A stretch of 64,000 nucleotides of DNA from Mactromeris polynyma (GCA_032209605.1 JASFXZ010000014.1:3368912-3432911); one strand, 5' to 3'; shown: positions 19,341-31,666, counted from the first letter of the stretch. Notes: generated from the letters alone by a model not told the origin. Numbers and translations: made by a program.

Positions 19341-21579
19341 ACTTCAATTAGCAACCCCAGATTTCCTTGATATTGAATTAGAATTTCCAATCTATCACTG
19401 GGTAGTGTAGAATAATTCATATTACTTTGTCTGTGGTCATTTTATCTAAATAGGACATATACCAATTAAAAGCTGATATATTTTTCTTTCCAACAGTATA
19501 TGATTTGTAGTACTTGATTTAAAAAAAATGACTTAATTACCAATAATTACCAGACAATAGGTAATTATCGCGGCGGTACTTTGATATCGGATTTCTGCTA
19601 ACAACCCCTGAGGGTGGTATACTTCACACGCTCGCGAGAAAGACATGCATTAATGAATATTCATGAAGTAATATTATCCAATCAGATGACACAATGGGCT
19701 TTTTGCTTTTTTTGAAAATTTTAAATCCGACATTTCGTCTTCGAGTTACAACTCGTCAAAGTCAACGTACAACTGCATGATAATTCAAAGTTTTTCTCTT
19801 AATTTTCACTGACGGTTGAATTCTAAATGCTCCAAAGTTTCCAAAAATGTATAATTCAACCTTTTAAACCATAGTCTAGTGGCCCGCATCTTGTACCGAA
19901 GTCTAAAAGTCGCCGAAATTTAGCGAGTCAAAACTCCGTCCGCCATCTTGGATTTACGTCGCCAAGAGTGCATCGTTGAAAATGTCACAAAATGCACTTA
20001 TTTAAGTCGCATACACATGCTTATTATCGATAATCATCAGAAATAAAGTTAATTATGAAATATTGAGCTTAATCAATACTTTAAAAGGGGTAATTTCCCA
20101 AATATCGAGTGCGAAATACTGACGACGAAAACCAAATGTTTTGTTCTTCTGGATACGAGAAGCAGAGCTCTTAAAACTATTATTTATGCTTTCTCGAAGT
20201 AACAAACATCACAAGAATGAATAAATTTTTTGAGGAGCAAACAATTGAGCAACTACAGCACTTAAATTGATTGAATAACCTTCCAGAAACGTATAGATCC
20301 GTTTGTCATATTGTCCGGTGGTATAGTAATTCGGATGGTCCAATTTCGGATACAAAAAATATTAACTTTTGTCAATTTATTTTTTCAACCAGAAGAAGTT
20401 GTCAAACAGTGAAATAAACTGAATCCCAACTTTATTTTGTGCTTTTCTGTTTAATATATTGCAGAGTAGTGATGAAATCATATTTGATAAACATAAATGT
20501 TTATATAGGCACATGTGTGTGAACAATTATGAAGTGATGATCAGTGGAGTAAACTGTGATGTTACAAACAAAGTTGCATTGCTCACAAAGTTTGGCTACT
20601 GATTAAGTAATTGGATATTTTGCAATAAAAAATGTAAATTACTGTTTGATGATGTAAGTTAGCATTTTCAGAAGGTGGCTAGATGCCTGTAAATTCATTG
20701 CTATTGCAGCATGTCTTGGGAGACATGGATTAATTCCTCAGTGTGTAAATTCAGGAAGACTGGTATTTCACAGAAAATGTAGAAATTCGAAACTTTATGA
20801 TAAATACCAAAACCTCTATTTTTAATCAAATCTTTTTATGGACAGGTCTAATATTTTTAGCAGAACATACTACACACACACACACATATATATACACATG
20901 CATATATAAAGTTACTTGTTTTAGTGTAATGTACACATAAAGTAAATTAATTTGGCTGGAGAGTTGATGTATGTTATAGTTTGTAGGACTTAAATTTGAT
21001 CAAGGACGCTTAGACTGAAGCATGTTATTTGTTAGTACATTCTGTGTGATCAACTTTACTAGTTATACTACTATTTTTTCTGTTATCATAATGGTTACTA
21101 TTATAATGTAATTGTGGCCAATGTTGTATTGTTTGTCTGTCATAAAACTCATATATACTGCCGATCAAAGAGTGTCTATAAAACTTGTTGAAAATTTACA
21201 TCAGTTTTTCTTCTATAACATTTTACTGAATGGCTATGCATCAAATCTGATTGCACAATTGGAATCAGCATGAAAAGTTACTTTTAAGTACAAAGTTTTA
21301 TCCAGTTATCTTGAAAAACACAAAAGTTACAGCAATTTGTTACAAAATGTCACTTTTCGGTTCCGTCAAAACGCATCTTTTAAGTCTGTATTTAAGAAGG
21401 TAAAAATTCCTAAAAACGACCAATTTTTCGCCATTTCAAATTACTGTAACATTTGATCTAGAAGGAATATCTTCATAATTCAAACTGTTTTACAGAGGTT
21501 TTAGTGAGCTCTTCAATATGCACTAACTTTCATTAACTAAGGTGTACATAACAAAATTGACTGGGGTTGCTACTTCAAT
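19341..21579. mobile_element. 2.2-kb non-autonomous TIR element with empty site in gene B
   Basis: Gene B reads through this place without interruption (about 52540: TTACTTCAATGTTGG). In gene A the same site is split. Left end ACTTCAAT then TAGCAACCCCAG, right end CTGGGGTTGCTA then CTTCAATG. This gives a 12-bp TIR and a 7- or 8-bp target site duplication. The roughly 2.22-kb interior (19349-21572) has no transposase frame. Its age is bounded by the A/B duplication. hAT-like or P-like transposases make duplications of this size; the family is not resolved. Confidence 0.85.
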
Positions 21580-21656
21580 GTTGGCAGCGACTTTTGACGG
21601 CCCACGGTTGAGCCTCATTTGCCAGAAGGGTAGTGTAATGGGGTGGGTTTATATGG

Positions 21657-21720
21657 CCGTCCAGATAGCTCAGTCGGTAGAGCGCCTTTCTGGTGTTGGT
21701 AGAGCGCACTTGTTCCCCTT
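21657..21720 (+). repeat. tRNA-derived SINE head
   Basis: GGCCGTCCAGATAGCTCAG with TCGGTAGAGCGCC is a good tRNA 5' half and A box. The sequence then jumps to GGTAGAGCGCACTTGTTCCC, so the B box is missing. The equivalent in B is 52620-52680. Confidence 0.7.
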
Positions 21721-21934
21721 CATTAACTTCAACGAGTTAAAATCACACAAATACGCAGTTCCGGTCCATAACTTATTTGTTTATTTTCGGTTTGATTTTT
21801 TCGGTGCTTTCTGGTGATCTAAACTGCAAAGTAGGTATAATGTTGACCACCAATTTAACTTCCTTGACGGATTAATTATCACCGTCAGTTTTAAGTCAAG
21901 CAATATAATTTTATTTGTAAAAAGTTAAACAAAC

Positions 21935-22070
21935 CTGTAATTGTAAATAACTTATCCAAAATTCCACTCGGTAATAAATAGCTTGTCGTATCTGTGTCTT
22001 GTCCAGGCTAGCTGATATCTACCCGTCCTGTCTGTCTCTTTGTTTCCAGGTTCCCAACTGATTGTTTACA
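21935..22070 (-). other. Gene A probable 5' UTR exon
   Basis: A minus-strand donor TTACAG|GTTTGT ends the exon at 21935. The same donor is conserved in gene B (52917). In the frame that would join the leader exon there is a TAG in A (at GCTAGCCTGG on the gene strand) and no Met afterwards, so the exon is best read as untranslated. The 5' limit is not defined; homology to B stops near 22070. Confidence 0.5.
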
Positions 22071-22479
22071 CTTAAGGGCAATGACTTATTTCCATCTCCA
22101 CGACTAGGCTATACGCACACTCAATGACCCGGTGTGTGTGCAGTTTTTCTGTTCGATCGTTTCGCCCGGATAAATTATCCGGCTTGTTTTATAGCAGATT
22201 ATTAAGCATTTTTAAATTGTAATTATTGCGCCTCGAAGTAAAGTTCAACCGTTAAATTGATGCTATGCGAACGCAATATTATATGAGGTAACGATAACAT
22301 TGATCGATATCAAGAATCCATGGTTTATAGGTCCGTGGTTATATATATATACGCACGTAAAAAGGAAACGATATACAAAACATATCGGACAGTGATTCGC
22401 AAATGTACAGATGTATATTTTGAGGAGACACTCCTAATATACTATAATTAAACATTGTACAACATGGGAGATTATGACT

Positions 22480-25400
22480 ACATGTACACGAAGCGTGTGG
22501 ATAGCCACAGTAAATTATAACAAGAACTTCTCTGATATATAAGGTATTGAGTATATATGTAGCTTGGGGATAGCCACAGTTAATTCTGGCATGAACTTCT
22601 CTGATTTATAAGGTATTTAGTATATATGTAGCTAGGGGATAGCCACAGTTTATTATAACGAGAACTTCTCTGATATATAAGGTATTGAAAATGTATGCAA
22701 CTTTGGGATAGCCACAGTAAATTCGAAAAAGAACTTCTCTGATAAATAAGGTATTGAGAACATATGTAGCTTGGGGATAGCCACCGTAAATTGTAACATG
22801 AACTTCTCTGATATATGACTATGAATGTAGATTGGAGATGGCCACAGTAAATAATAAAAATAACTTCTCTGATAATATCAGGGATTGAATATTATGTAGC
22901 TTGAAGAAAGCCACACTAAATTGTAAATTGCACGTCTCTGATATATGAGGTATTGAGTACATATGTAGTTTGGGGATAGCCACAGAAATTAAAGCAAAAT
23001 ATCTCTGATTTATCAAGTATTGAGTATATATGTAGCTTGGGGATAGCCACAGTAAATTACAACAAGAACTTTTCTGATATATCAGGTATTGAGTATATAT
23101 GTAGCTTGTGGATAGCAACAGTAAATTACAACAAGAACGTCTCTGATTTATCAGGTATTGAGTATATATAAAGCTTGGGAATAGCCACAGTAAATTAAAA
23201 CAAGAACTTCTCTGATATATAAGGTATTGAGTATATATGCAGCTTGGGAATAGCCACAGTAAATTAAAACAAGAACTTCTCTGATATATAAGGTATTGAG
23301 TATATATGCAGCTTGGTGATAGCCACAGTAAATTACAATAACAACTTTTCGTACGGATAAGGTATTAAGTATATATGTAGCTTGTGGATAGCCACAGTAA
23401 ATTATAACAACAACTTCTCGTATATATAAGGTATTGAGTATATATGCAGATTGGGGATAGCCACAGTAAATTACAACAAGAACGTCTCTGATATATCAGG
23501 TATTGAGTATATATGTAGCTTGGGGATAGCGACAGTAAATTAAAACAAGTACATCTCTGATATATAAGGTATTGAGTATATGTGCAGCTTGGGGATAGCC
23601 ACAGTAAATTACAACAACAACATTTCATAGGGATAAGGTATTAAGTATATATGTAGCTTGTGGATAGCCACAGTAAATTATAACAACAACCATTCGTATA
23701 TATAAGGTTCTGAGTATATATGCAGCTTGAGGGTAGCCACAGTAAATTACAACAACAACTTTTCGTATATATAAGGTTCTGAGTATATATGCAGCTTGGG
23801 GAAAGTCACAGTAAATTACAACAACAACTTTTCGTACGGATAAGGTATTAAGTATATATGTAGCTTGTGGATAGCCACAGTCTATGATAACAAAAACTAC
23901 TCTGATATATCAGGTATTGACTACATATGTAGCTTGGGGACAGCCACAGTCAATGATAACAATAACTTCTCTGATATATAAGGTATTGAGTACAATCGTA
24001 GCTTGGGGATAGCCGCAGTAAATAACAACAAGACATTCTCTGATATATAAGGTAAATAGTATATATATATAATACGGATAGCCACAGTCATGTATAAAAA
24101 GAACTTCTCTGATATATCAGGTATTGAGGTTAATACAGCGTGTGTATAGCCACAGTAAATTATTATAAAAATAACTTCTCTGATATATATGGTTATGCGT
24201 TTATATGTCTTTTGGGGACAGCCACAGTCAATGATAACAAGAACTTCTCTGATATATCAGGTATTGAGGTTAAATTCAGCGTGTGTATAGCCACAGTAAA
24301 TTATAAAAATAACTTCTGTGATATATATGGTTATGCGTTTATATGACTCTTGGGGACAGCCACAGTCATGTATAAAAAGGACTTCTCTGATATATCAGGT
24401 ATTGAGGTTAAATGCAGCGTGTGTATAGCCACAGTAAATGATAACAAGAACTTCTCTGATATATAAGGTATTGAGTATATGTGCAGCTTGGGGATAGCCA
24501 CAGTAAATTACAACAACAACATTTCATAGGGATAAGGTATTAAGTATATATGTAGCTTGTGGATAGCCACAGTAAATTATAACAACAACCTTTCGTATAT
24601 ATAAGGTTCTGAGTATATATGCAGCTTGAGGGTAGCCACAGTAAATTACAACAACAAGTTTTCGTATATATCAGGTATTGAGAATGTATGCAGCTTGGGG
24701 ATAGCCACAGTAAATTACAACAAGAACGTCTCTGATATATCAGGTATTGAGTATATATGTAGCTTGGGGATAGCGACAGTTAAATTAAAACAAGAACATC
24801 TCTGATATATAAGGTATTGAGTATATATGCAGCTTGGGGGTAGCCACAGTAAATTACAACAACAACATTTCATAGGGATAAGGTATTAAGTATATATGTA
24901 GCTTGTGGATAGCCACAGTAAATTATAACAACAACCATTCGTATATATAAGGTTCTGAGTATATATGCAGCTTGAGGGTAGCCACAGTAAATTACAACAA
25001 CAACTTTTCGTATATATCAGTTATTGAGAATGTATGCAGCTTGGGGATAGCCACAGTTAATTAAAACAAGAACATCTCTGATATATAAGGTATTGAGTAT
25101 ATATGCAGCTTGGGGATTTACAATAACAACTTTTCGTACGGATAAGGTATTAAGTATATGTGTAGCTTGTGGATAGCCACAGTAAATTATAACAACAACT
25201 TCTCGTATATATAAGGTATTGAGTATATATGCAGCTTGGGGATAGCCACAGTAAATTACAACAAGAACATCTCTGATATATCAGGTATTGAGTATATATG
25301 TAGCTTGGGGATAGCGACAGTAAATTAAAACAAGAACATCTCTGATATATAAGGTATTGAGTGTATATGCAGCTTGGGGATAGCCACAGTAAATTATAAC

Positions 25401-26915
25401 AAGAACTTATCCGATATATAAGGTTTTGAGTATATATGCAGCTTGGGGAAAGTCACAGTAAATTACAACGACAACTTTTCGTACGGATAAGGTATTAAGT
25501 ATATAGTAGCTTGTGGATAGCCACAGTCAATGATAACAAGAACTTCTCTGATATATCAGGTTTGAGTACATATGTAGCTTGGGGACAGCCACAGTAAATG
25601 ATAACAAGAACTTCTCTGATATATCAGGTATTGAGTACATATGTAGCTTGGGGACAGCCACAGTTAATGATAACAAGAACTTCTCTGATATATAAGGTAT
25701 TGAGTACAATCGTAGCTTGGGGATAGCCGCAGTAAATAACAACAAGACATTCTCTGATATATAAGGTAAATAGTATATATATATAATACGGATAGCCACA
25801 GTCATGTATAAAAAGAACTTCTTTGATATATCAGGTATTGAGGTTAAATTCAGCGTGTGTATAGCCACAGTAAATTATAAAAATAACTTCTCTGATATAT
25901 ATGGTTATGCGTTTATATGTCTTTTGGGGACAGCCACAGTCAATGATAACAAGAACTTCTCTGATATATCAGGTATTGAGGTTAAATTCAGCGTGTGTAT
26001 AGCCACAGTAAATTATAAAAATAACTTCTCTGATATATATGGTTATGCGTTTATATGACTCTTGGGGACAGCCACAGTCATGTATAAAAAGAACTTCTCT
26101 GATATATCAGGTATTGAGGTTAAATGCAGCGTGTGTATAGCCACTGTCAATGATAACAAGAACTTCTCTGATATATCGAACATTGAGCATATATGTAGCT
26201 TGGGGGTAGCCACAATTAATTATAACAAGACTATATCTGATATATTAGGTATTGAGTACATGTGTAGCTTGGGGATAGCCACAGTAAATTATAAAAAGAA
26301 CTTCTCTGATAGATTAGAAATTGAGTTTATATGTAGCTTGGGGATAGTCACAGTCAATTATTATAAGATCTTCTCTGATATATAAGGTATTGAGTACAAT
26401 CGTAGCTGGGGGATAGCCGCAGTAAATAACAACATGACCTTCTCTGATATATAAGGTAAATAGTATATATATACAATACGGATAGCCACAGTCATGTATA
26501 AAAAGAACTTCTCTGATATATCAGGTATTGAGGTTAAATGCAGCGTTCGATAGCCACAGTAAATGATAACAAGAACTTCTCTGATATATCAGGTATTGAG
26601 TATAAATGTAGCTTGTGGATAGCTACAGTAAATTACAATAAAACCTTTTCTGATGTATAATGTACTGTGTATATATGTAGCTTGTGGATAGCTCCAGTAA
26701 GTTACAACAAAACCTCTGATATATAATGTATTGAGTTTATGTTTAGCTTGGGGATAGCTACAGTAAATTACAACAACACCTTCTCTGATATATAAGGTAT
26801 TGAGTATGTATTGAGCTTTGAGATAGGTACAGTAAATTATATCTAATGCTTCTGCTACAAATAAGGTATTGAGTATAAATGGCCTTTGGGGACAGATACA
26901 GTACAAATATCTTTC
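22480..26915 (+). repeat. 69-bp minisatellite array, ~60 copies
   Basis: The unit reads approximately GTATATATGTAGCTTGGGGA, TAGCCACAGTAAATTATAAC, AAGAACTTCTCTGATATATA, AGGTATTGA. The period is 69 bp (for example AGCT at 23517 and 23586). Variant blocks repeat as higher-order units: 23560-23760 resembles 24470-24650 and 24830-25010. No array of this kind is in gene B's unit. Confidence 0.95.
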
Positions 26916-27474
26916 AATATGACTAAACCCCTTTGTAGCTCCGTTTCTGTTTTAGAAAAAATAACTATATCATCCGCATATAATAAAAGCAACATTCTAA
27001 AAAGCATGAAAATACATATGACCACAATGTAGCTGTAGCTAACGACTCATGAATCTTCAACTACGAGATATCACACTCGCCAGGTAAGCTCAGACGGTAG
27101 AAACTTTCAACTGATAATTTTGATGACGTGGGCTAGAAACCCGGCTGAGGTGTATGTTCTTCTGTAACAATATTACTAAGGATACTACATCTTAGGTCAT
27201 TTCTCATTCATCCGACTTTGACCTCTCATTTATGTGCGGATAAGTTGTCAGTTGCTTGCATTAAGTACTGGCTCTGTGAAACACTGTGAGAAACAGTGCA
27301 GCACACAAAGCAAATGACGTATGAACATCTAACAATAAATATAAATAGTTATGGACCAAATGTTCTTCAGTTCAGATTTTGTAAGTACATATAATTCCAA
27401 AGGTTTACCTAGTGTTAGAGGAGTTTACAATGTGCATTTCAATAACACATCTGACATTAATAATGGTTGAAAAG
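26916..27474. other. Spacer between array and CARF-like exon
   Basis: Unique sequence with a weak tRNA-like stretch (GCCAGGTAAGCTCAGACGGT near 27079, degenerate B box near 27145). This may be an old SINE. No gene is seen. Confidence 0.4.
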
Positions 27475-27489
27475 CTAATGTGTTACCAT

Positions 27490-27744
27490 GTTACCAATGT
27501 TGGTTTGATCTTCACCTCCAATAATGCGTGAAGCTTCAAACATAAGGTTAGAAATACTTTTCGCATTAGGGTAATAACGATTGTTGCAGGGATGAGGCAT
27601 ACCCGTAGATTGACATAAAGAAGAAACAAATGTCTTGATATGTCGCTTCATATCTGTGACACTATATACCCCCTCTTTGGTGAGTACTTTAACCCTTTCC
27701 GCAACCCTGTGATCTATTGGCTGGGGAGTGCACTGAAATGAGGA
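27490..27744 (-). CDS. Isolated CARF/ALS2CR8-like domain exon
   Basis: A minus-strand open segment that follows a good acceptor (tcctcatttcag). It reads CTPQPIDHRVAERVKVLTKE, then GVYSVTDMKRHIKTFV, NNRYYPNAKSISNLMFEASR and DQTNIG. This pattern (Hxxxxx-I-L-x-x-G-V, D-M-K-R-H, RYYP, DQxN) is the end of the ALS2CR8 / calcium-responsive transcription factor domain. A donor-like GTAACA follows DQTNIG. I find no partner exons nearby, so it is either one exon of a gene within the inserted block or a stranded fragment. Only about 85 residues remain of a domain normally more than twice that size. Confidence 0.5.
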
Positions 27745-27824
27745 ACAACAGTCCATTGATTAATATCTTGCAACCTAGCCGTGTAATGATTATGAACTAT
27801 TATAAAAAGGTGATTTTAATTTAC

Positions 27825-28250
27825 TATGGCTATACCTAAGCTGCATATATACTCAATACCTGATGTATCAGAGACGTTCTTGTTGTAATTTACTGTGGCT
27901 ATCACCAAGCTGCATACATTCTCAATACTTTATATATACGAAAAGTTGTTGTTGTAATTTACTGTGACTATCCCCAAGCTGCATATATACTCAATACCTT
28001 ATATATCAGAGATGTTTATGTTTAAATTTACTGTGACTATCCCCAAGCTGCATAAATGCTCTATACCTGATACATCAGAGACGTTCTTGTTAATTGGTAT
28101 TTACTGTGGCTATCCCCAAGCTGCATACATTCTCGATACCTGATATATACGAAAAGTTGTTGTTGTAATTCACTGTGGCTATCCCCAAGCTGTATATATA
28201 CTCAAACCCTTATATATACGAAAAGTTGTTGTTATAATTTATCTAGCCTG
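27825..28250 (-). repeat. 69-bp minisatellite in inverted orientation
   Basis: About six copies of the 69-bp unit in reverse complement (GCTATCCCCAAGCTGCATA and TTTACTGTGGCTATC are visible). Together with the large plus-oriented array it encloses the CARF-like exon between inverted arms. Confidence 0.92.
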
Positions 28251-28612
28251 ATCATTGTGCATCTTGTTATATGAATATGATTTACCACATTTCATATGTT
28301 ATTCTACTTTCACTTTGACTTTTCTTTTAAATATATAGTTATTGAAACATCATGTAGTAAGATACGCCATCTACATGTAATACGATATAACACGACAATG
28401 TATTAATTTATTAAGTTACGAGCCAAATGAATTGATTGGCTTGCTTAGCGCAATACATTCATATAGTAGTCTTAAAAGACAAACGCAGAGTCCAACAAGC
28501 AAGGGATGTCTTAACTGGTGGTATTTTATGGTTACACCGGTAAGCGTGAGGATAGCTTTCAGTAAACCGTGCGTATGGAAAAAATGCCGATCCACACTTA
28601 AGACATGATGAT

Positions 28613-28626
28613 GCATGACGTCATGC
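28613..28626. promoter_or_regulatory. CRE-type palindrome upstream of gene A unit
   Basis: GCATGACGTCATGC, a perfect 14-bp palindrome containing the full CRE TGACGTCA (CREB/ATF binding consensus). It is conserved just upstream of the 5' exon in gene B (53061-53074). In A the inserted block has moved it about 6.5 kb from the 5' exon. Confidence 0.5.
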
Positions 28627-28635
28627 GCACATGCC

Positions 28636-28850
28636 CTGCGTTCAGTTAGAGCGAACGATAGCCCGCTCACTGTTCAGGACCTATCAAGTGTATTGACCGC
28701 CTCGTTTTTATTCTGGTTCCCTGCATTAAAGACAGTAAAGGCAGGGAACCAGCCCTGTGATCATTTTGCAATTTGGTTCCCCGTGTGCAGTCATTGTGAT
28801 ACCGTGGACCAGGGGTACAAAACAAAACTGTTAGCCGTAACTGAACGCAG
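28636..28850. mobile_element. Small MITE-like inverted repeat element
   Basis: CTGCGTTCAGTTA at 28636-28648 is matched by TAACTGAACGCAG at 28838-28850, a 13-bp perfect TIR around about 190 bp. A second internal hairpin CTGGTTCCCTGC / GCAGGGAACCAG lies at 28713-28724 and 28741-28752. No clear target duplication is seen. Confidence 0.4.
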
Positions 28851-29034
28851 TGTTAGGCTCAAATATTCGCGTGCTTCCTCCGAGTTGCGATAGCGAGTGA
28901 TATGAAACGTTTTTCGCTAACACGCCGGTCAATAGCAAAACTCGCGCGCTCTTTCGTAACGTTTACGACTGATAGCCTTTGCTGAACGCAAGGCTGCTAT
29001 CGGATGAAATATACGGTGCACCTAAAATGCGGAA

Positions 29035-29755
29035 TGTAGCAAAATGAGGCAAAATGAGGCAAAATATAGCAAAATATTGCAATTAAAAATGCGTAATGCA
29101 GCAAAATGAGGCAAAATATAGCAATATGTTGCAATTAAAGGGCAAAATGTAGTGACTTTTGGCTATTATTGTGCGATTGAATATCATATATGTTAGAATA
29201 TTACATTTTGCGGTCGAAATGGGGCTAAATTGAACAATATACGACTAATACGAGCAAAATGTAAATCGAATAAATTTTAGCAAGTGCCTAAAATGCGTAA
29301 TGTTTAAGAATGTTGCGATTACAGGGCAAAATGTAACAAAATGTTGCGATTACAGGGCAAAATGTAACAAAATGTTGCGATTACAGGGCAAAATGTAACA
29401 AAATGTTGCGATTAAAGGGCAAAATGTTGCGATTATTTGCACATTTCAAAAAATTTTAACATTATAAACGTTGAAATACTACATTTTGCCCGCTAAATGG
29501 GACTAAACGTAGCAAAATACGTCGATTAAGGGGGCAAAATGTAGAGAAATTTAGCATGTGCCTAGCTAAAATGCGTAATGTAGAAAAATGTTGCGATCAC
29601 AGGGCAAAATGTTGCGATTAGAGGGCAAAATGGTGCAATTAGAGGGCAAAATGTAGCAAAATGTTGCGATTAAAGGGCAAAATGTAGCAAAATGTTGCGA
29701 TTAGAGGGCAAAATGTAGCAAAATATTGTGATTAAAAGGCAAAATTTAGGTCTTT
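29035..29755. repeat. 31-bp minisatellite (GGGCAAAATG family)
   Basis: Irregular tandem copies of a unit near AAAATGTAACAAAATGTTGC then GATTACAGGGC. Its last copies form the left edge of the 2028-bp tandem duplication, and it is re-found at 31668-31770 at the start of the second duplicate. Confidence 0.85.
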
Positions 29756-31666
29756 GGATGAACGTTGAATGATATTTATAGATAAATATTCATGCTTACG
29801 GTACTAGTATATTGATCGAATGCCTATCCAGTAAGATCATATCATAATGAAAGTATAAATATTAGCACTAGCTATCTTATATATAAATTTATATCATAAC
29901 CTTTCATATTGATATAATGCATCAAATGTATATACTTCAGGACATCTGTCTGATGACCTAGAGCACCCCGGATACATAACATCCATGTATGCATTCACTC
30001 CGCTGTCGAGGGCGACCTAAGATGACCAGAAGTTGGAGAGGGCTGATGTGCCTGTAGGTCGGATTTGTTCGGGTGACCAGCTATTTTTAGTATCAATGAA
30101 ACTTCGACTGTATCTTACAAATGTAGACTTGGCAATCAAATTCAACATATGTCCGTGTCAAGTATCAAAGACGTTTAACCCATGTCTACCAGTGCTTCCA
30201 GAAAGCTTAAATTCCTCATTAAATAGCCTGACAATATGGGACTTGAACCAAATACCGCCTGAATAATAGTATGACACTCTATCGACTGAGCTTACCGGGT
30301 CGCCGCTTATCCCCACACCACTACAATCCTCCCTCTTCCGACATTTGAGACTCAACTGTCAAACATTGCTGTCACATATAAGTAATTGTAGGGGAAAAGG
30401 TGCACCCAATGTGGGGCTCGAAAAGCTTATTCATTATAATATATAATTGTTTTAGATCTGCTTTAATGTTAAATATTACTTAATCGTTTCAGGTTTTCAT
30501 GATATTCACAAGATGCCTATTTTATGCTTTCCAGTGGTTTATAGAGATTTATCAGTGAAATAAAAATCGTATGTTCACTGTTTCAAACAGTGAAAATATC
30601 ATTTTGATATTTCTCACTGTTCCGATTTTTGGGACTATTTTTACCCCACTGGTAACACCAAAAGGGAAATCACTGTGTAGAAACTATATTGAATTGCCTC
30701 CCTTTGTATTGAAATGGGAGTAAATCACAAAATGACCTCTCTTTTGTACATGTAATAGAAAACCATGACGTCATCATCCGGTATATTTGTTGACATTTCG
30801 AAGTAGGATGCGGTTGTTTTCCGCTTGTATTTCACATAATTTCGAACAAATGAATGTTCTTTATATATATTTATTTACATAGCGATATCTTGCCATGCGG
30901 GTATTTTGATTTAAGTGCATGTAACGTCGAAAACTAAAGCTACTTTAATTTTCGTCTGCAACATTTAACAATATAGGTCTAGTTAACATGGCACAGCTAT
31001 TTTCACGGAAACGTCAATTTCAACCACACGGAATCTAGATCAATGGGACTCTCCCAAATGGTCAACAATTCGAATGTACAAAACCTGAGGTATTCTGTAT
31101 CTGAGCGTTGCCACGCGAAGAAACCCCTCTCGCTAGACCATTCAAGACAGTTCGTGTCATCTCTGACAGTGACATTGACGGTTATTCATGTGCAAAACTC
31201 GTCAGTTACTACAGACTGTTTAAAATCGTTCTCCAAGTATCAAAGTTCTTTGTTAACAAGTTATTTTCATCTTTACGTGTTGTCAATTTCATTTCCAACA
31301 TGGCGCCGCGCTTTGATCATTTATCGATGTGCTATGAATATTGAAAAAATATTTTTTTAATTTATAATTTAATGTGAAACAATAATTAAATTGTCTCAAT
31401 ATTTCTTATCAAATTGTTGTTTCATCGACTTTTCAATGCTGTGTAGTTTAATAAATTGGTAAGAGTTGACATTATTTTGTCAGCGGTTGTTGAAAAATCG
31501 ATATGATTGTAAATCGGCTACAGAGGCACCGCACAGGATAGTAAATGAGACGCTCGAGTAGTTATTGGTCAAAATAATGTTTAATTCTTTAAAAAAGCAT
31601 AAAATAAAAAGACTATTTGTTGATTTCGATGGAAGATCGAATTTTATTTCACTCGTGGTCAAAAGA
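29639..31666. repeat. 2028-bp tandem duplication, copy 1
   Basis: All landmarks recur exactly 2028 bp further on (for example 30033 and 32061, 31043 and 33071). I found only about six single-base differences, suggesting near 99.7 percent identity and a very recent duplication. The copy contains a tRNA-like repeat (30234-30304, minus strand), a CRE core TGACGTCA at 30766-30773, and short open frames that match no family I know. A single diverged relative of the first part lies at about 53490-54210 in gene B's unit. Confidence 0.92.
30234..30304 (-). repeat. tRNA-derived SINE head (copy 1)
   Basis: On the minus strand: GGCGACCCGGTAAGCTCAGT, A box TAAGCTCAGTCGATAGAG, B box GGTTCAAGTCCC. Repeated at 32262-32332 and, diverged, at 53971-54043. 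The 77-codon open frame overlapping it is not a gene. Confidence 0.7.

Larger units (their letters stand above)
4193..22070 (-). other. Gene A: 2A-Ig-HEPN-NACHT-LRR protein gene, complete model
   Basis: Coding exons on the minus strand are 19028-18878, 18018-17743, 17110-16731, 15109-15041, 7888-7603 and 6816-4193. Their lengths (151, 276, 380, 69, 286, 2624 nt) sum to 3786 nt, exactly 1262 codons including the stop. Every junction has GT donor and AG acceptor sites and the phases agree (1, 1, 0, 0, 1). A probable 5' UTR exon ends at 21935. Predicted protein: leader with 2A-like motif (1-50), I-set Ig (51-142), DZIP3-type HEPN (143-292), coiled-coil linker (293-387), NACHT (about 460-620), winged-helix-like region, degenerate LRRs to 1261. 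The family is known in invertebrate innate immunity as STAND/NLR-type NTPases. The sensor and RNase roles are inferred. Confidence 0.8.
22069..28602. mobile_element. ~6.5-kb insertion with arrays in opposite orientation
   Basis: In gene B the 5' UTR exon and the palindrome GCATGACGTCATGC are adjacent (about 53050-53075). In A they are separated by about 6.5 kb. The inserted block is bounded by CACTTAAG at 22069-22076 and 28595-28602, compatible with an 8-bp target duplication. It contains a 4.4-kb 69-bp array, a CARF-like exon, and a short copy of the same array in opposite orientation. That layout resembles foldback-type elements with array-filled inverted arms. The outermost 350-400 bp on each side do not obviously match, so a single element is not proven. 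Confidence 0.45.

Noticed and set aside
21657..21720. Possible functional tRNA gene
   Set aside because: Good A box but no B box or acceptor-stem pairing; a SINE head. The copies at 19244 and 52438 have both boxes but also no cloverleaf.
22819..26385. Open frames of about 70-115 codons in the 69-bp array
   Set aside because: Repetitive translation of the minisatellite; frames are lost wherever a unit has an indel.
29035..29755. CRISPR-like appearance of the 31-bp repeat
   Set aside because: Head-to-tail repeats without unique spacers in a spliced, SINE-containing eukaryotic genome; an ordinary minisatellite.
30033..30266. 77-codon open frame, repeated at 32061 and 53770
   Set aside because: Overlaps a tRNA-derived SINE head on the other strand; the third copy is frameshifted.
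31043..31360. Overlapping 105- and 78-codon frames, repeated at 33071 and 33136
   Set aside because: They match no family I recognise, overlap each other in different frames, and are identical only because of the recent 2-kb duplication.
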